Assembly (NCBI GenBank): GCA_015520245.1
Contig: WAQM01000181.1
Span: 1 to 6,032 of the forward strand
Direction: 5' to 3'
DNA: 6,032 nucleotides
Source: Pyrodictiaceae archaeon
GTDB lineage: Archaea > Thermoproteota > Thermoprotei_A > Sulfolobales > Pyrodictiaceae
The notes beneath the pieces are model-generated. The model ran no database searches and was not told where the DNA came from. It saw nothing but the letters and a program-made list of their open reading frames with translations. The translations under genes were made by a program, and so were the position numbers. Positions 5,804-6,032 of this stretch are shown here, in pieces (position 1 is the stretch's first letter; every line of letters begins with the position of its first letter).

Positions 5804-5814
5804 TGCTTCCCTGA
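5773..5814 (+). ncRNA. Weak candidate box C/D small RNA
   Basis: GTGATGA (5773-5779) is a perfect box C (RTGATGA) and CTGA (5811-5814) a perfect box D. Between them, CTAGA (5788-5792) could be D' and GGTGAC (5798-5803) a degenerate C'. The guide spaces are 8 and 7 bases, shorter than the usual 10 to 12, and the end stem is poor. There is no promoter nearby, so it would have to be processed from the taw1 transcript. A relative of its centre lies at 5715-5736. Confidence 0.25.
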
Positions 5815-5829
5815 GGGCTGAGCCCCAGG

Positions 5830-5907
5830 AGTTGTGCCCTCGGCCGTTGCCCCGCAGGCGCTAGTACCTCGGGGCCGACGCCCCGTCGGGGTCGGCCGAG
5901 GGCCGGT
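5830..5907 (-). ncRNA. Candidate structured small RNA, H/ACA-like
   Basis: On the minus strand GCCCTCGGCC (5903-5894) and GGCCGAGGGC (5845-5836) form a perfect 10-bp closing stem followed at once by ACA (5835-5833). An inner CCCCG (5891-5887) can pair with CGGGG (5854-5850), leaving exactly 14 bases to the ACA, the distance typical of archaeal H/ACA guides. A competing fold gives two inner hairpins, CGACG-CCC-CGTCG and GCCCCG/CGGGGC in plus-strand terms. TTATAA at 5931-5936 would start a transcript near 5907. Against it: the 5' pocket strand is very short and no kink-turn is evident. Confidence 0.33.
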
Positions 5908-5930
5908 TGGGGATCGCATCCCGGGGCCGC

Positions 5931-5936
5931 TTATAA
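5931..5936 (-). promoter_or_regulatory. TATA box possibly driving the structured small RNA
   Basis: TTATAA is the only A/T hexamer in this spacer. On the minus strand it sits about 26 bases before 5907, just ahead of the closing stem. It is palindromic, so a plus-strand transcript starting near 5960, antisense to the tRNA, cannot be excluded. Confidence 0.4.
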
Positions 5937-5963
5937 GCATTCGGGCCCGCGAGAGGGGGTACG

Positions 5964-6032
5964 TGGTGGGCCCGGGGGGATTCGAACCCCCGACCTCCGG
6001 GTCTCTCCCCGTCATCTGGGTCCGCAGACCCG
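5964..6032 (-). tRNA. 3' part of an intron-containing tRNA, cut by window edge; isoacceptor not determinable
   Basis: The 3' exon is clear on the minus strand: position 38 A (6002), anticodon-stem strand CCCGG (6001-5997), variable AGGTC, T-arm GGGGG-TTCGAAT-CCCCC, acceptor strand CGGGCCC, discriminator A and encoded CCA (5966-5964). The 5' half should begin GGGCCCG and lies beyond the edge. CTGCGG at the edge resembles a tRNA-Arg(GCG) loop, but stem register, loop size and position 33 do not fit. I therefore read 6003-6032 as intron. Confidence 0.92.
6003..6032 (-). other. 3' part of the intron of the edge tRNA
   Basis: Sequence between the window edge and AG|A at 6004-6002 does not fit a cloverleaf. 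A bulge AGA before CCCGG, preceded by GGAG, matches the 3' half of a bulge-helix-bulge. GGGTC-TGCG-GACCC (6031-6018) is a perfect 5-bp hairpin inside the intron. The 5' splice site is outside the window, so intron length is unknown but at least 30 bases. Confidence 0.65.

Larger units (their letters stand above)
5674..5963. other. Gene-free structured spacer between taw1 and a tRNA
   Basis: No protein-coding frame here is convincing. The left half holds the hairpin after taw1 and a box C/D-like direct repeat; the right half holds a long inverted repeat, two inner hairpins, a 5-bp hairpin GGGAT-CGC-ATCCC (5910-5922) and a TTATAA element (5931-5936). The amount of base-pairing suggests one or more small RNAs rather than plain spacer. 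Confidence 0.5.

Noticed and set aside
5846..5893. RNase P RNA, SRP RNA or 5S rRNA in the structured spacer
   Set aside because: None of the conserved strings that I know for these RNAs is visible on either strand, and the region is too short for RNase P or SRP RNA.
5788..6015. Minus-strand open frame of 75 residues with EVGGSNPPGP
   Set aside because: It reads through the 3' part of the edge tRNA; this peptide is a classic false translation of a tRNA, and the rest has no protein character.
6014..6032. Reading the window edge as an anticodon arm of tRNA-Arg(GCG)
   Set aside because: CTGCGG looks right, but either the loop has 8 bases with C at position 33 or the variable region needs 6 bases. 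No central helix for splicing can be formed with CTGC.
1..6032. CRISPR array, transposase, toxin-antitoxin or defence genes
   Set aside because: No regularly spaced repeats, insertion-sequence ends or recognisable domains of such systems occur anywhere in the window.

Overview
The window looks like a GC-rich hyperthermophilic archaeon of the Thermoproteota (crenarchaeal type). The evidence is a two-subunit glycine dehydrogenase, a Taw1/TYW1 wyosine enzyme, tRNA genes with encoded CCA and bulge-helix-bulge introns, TTG/GTG starts behind GGAGG or GGTGA ribosome-binding sites, and TATA-like boxes 25 to 45 bases before genes. The exact genus cannot be read from the sequence.

Left part (1-2513, minus strand): gcvPA and gcvPB encode the two subunits of the glycine-cleavage P-protein. 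gcvPA is complete. gcvPB overlaps its end by 20 bases and runs off the left edge, losing its C-terminal quarter or so. Upstream is a short GC-rich spacer with an 8-bp hairpin, then tRNA-Thr(CGT) on the minus strand with a 14-base intron after position 37 and a TATA-like promoter.

Middle (2756-4564): about 235 bases with no credible gene but several GC-rich inverted repeats. Next come two small unrecognised all-helical proteins in a tight minus-strand operon (3725 to 2991). A 53-base divergent spacer with one near-symmetric TATA element separates them from a plus-strand membrane protein resembling the archaeal DUF2208 family.

Right part (4561-6032): the membrane-protein gene runs directly into taw1, the radical-SAM 4-demethylwyosine synthase acting on tRNA-Phe. 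Its reading frame continues upstream with coding character but without a canonical start; the best start signal is an ATA inside an ATAA overlap with the previous stop. About 290 gene-free bases follow. They hold a likely termination hairpin, a tandem box C/D-like repeat, and on the minus strand a TATA-preceded hairpin ending in ACA that could be an H/ACA-type or other small RNA. The right edge cuts a second minus-strand tRNA; only its 3' exon and part of an intron are present, so its identity is open.

Themes are glycine/one-carbon metabolism on the left and tRNA genes plus tRNA modification on the right. No mobile element, CRISPR array or defence system is visible. The least explained parts are the small two-gene operon, the membrane-protein/taw1 pairing and the structured spacer at 5674-5963.
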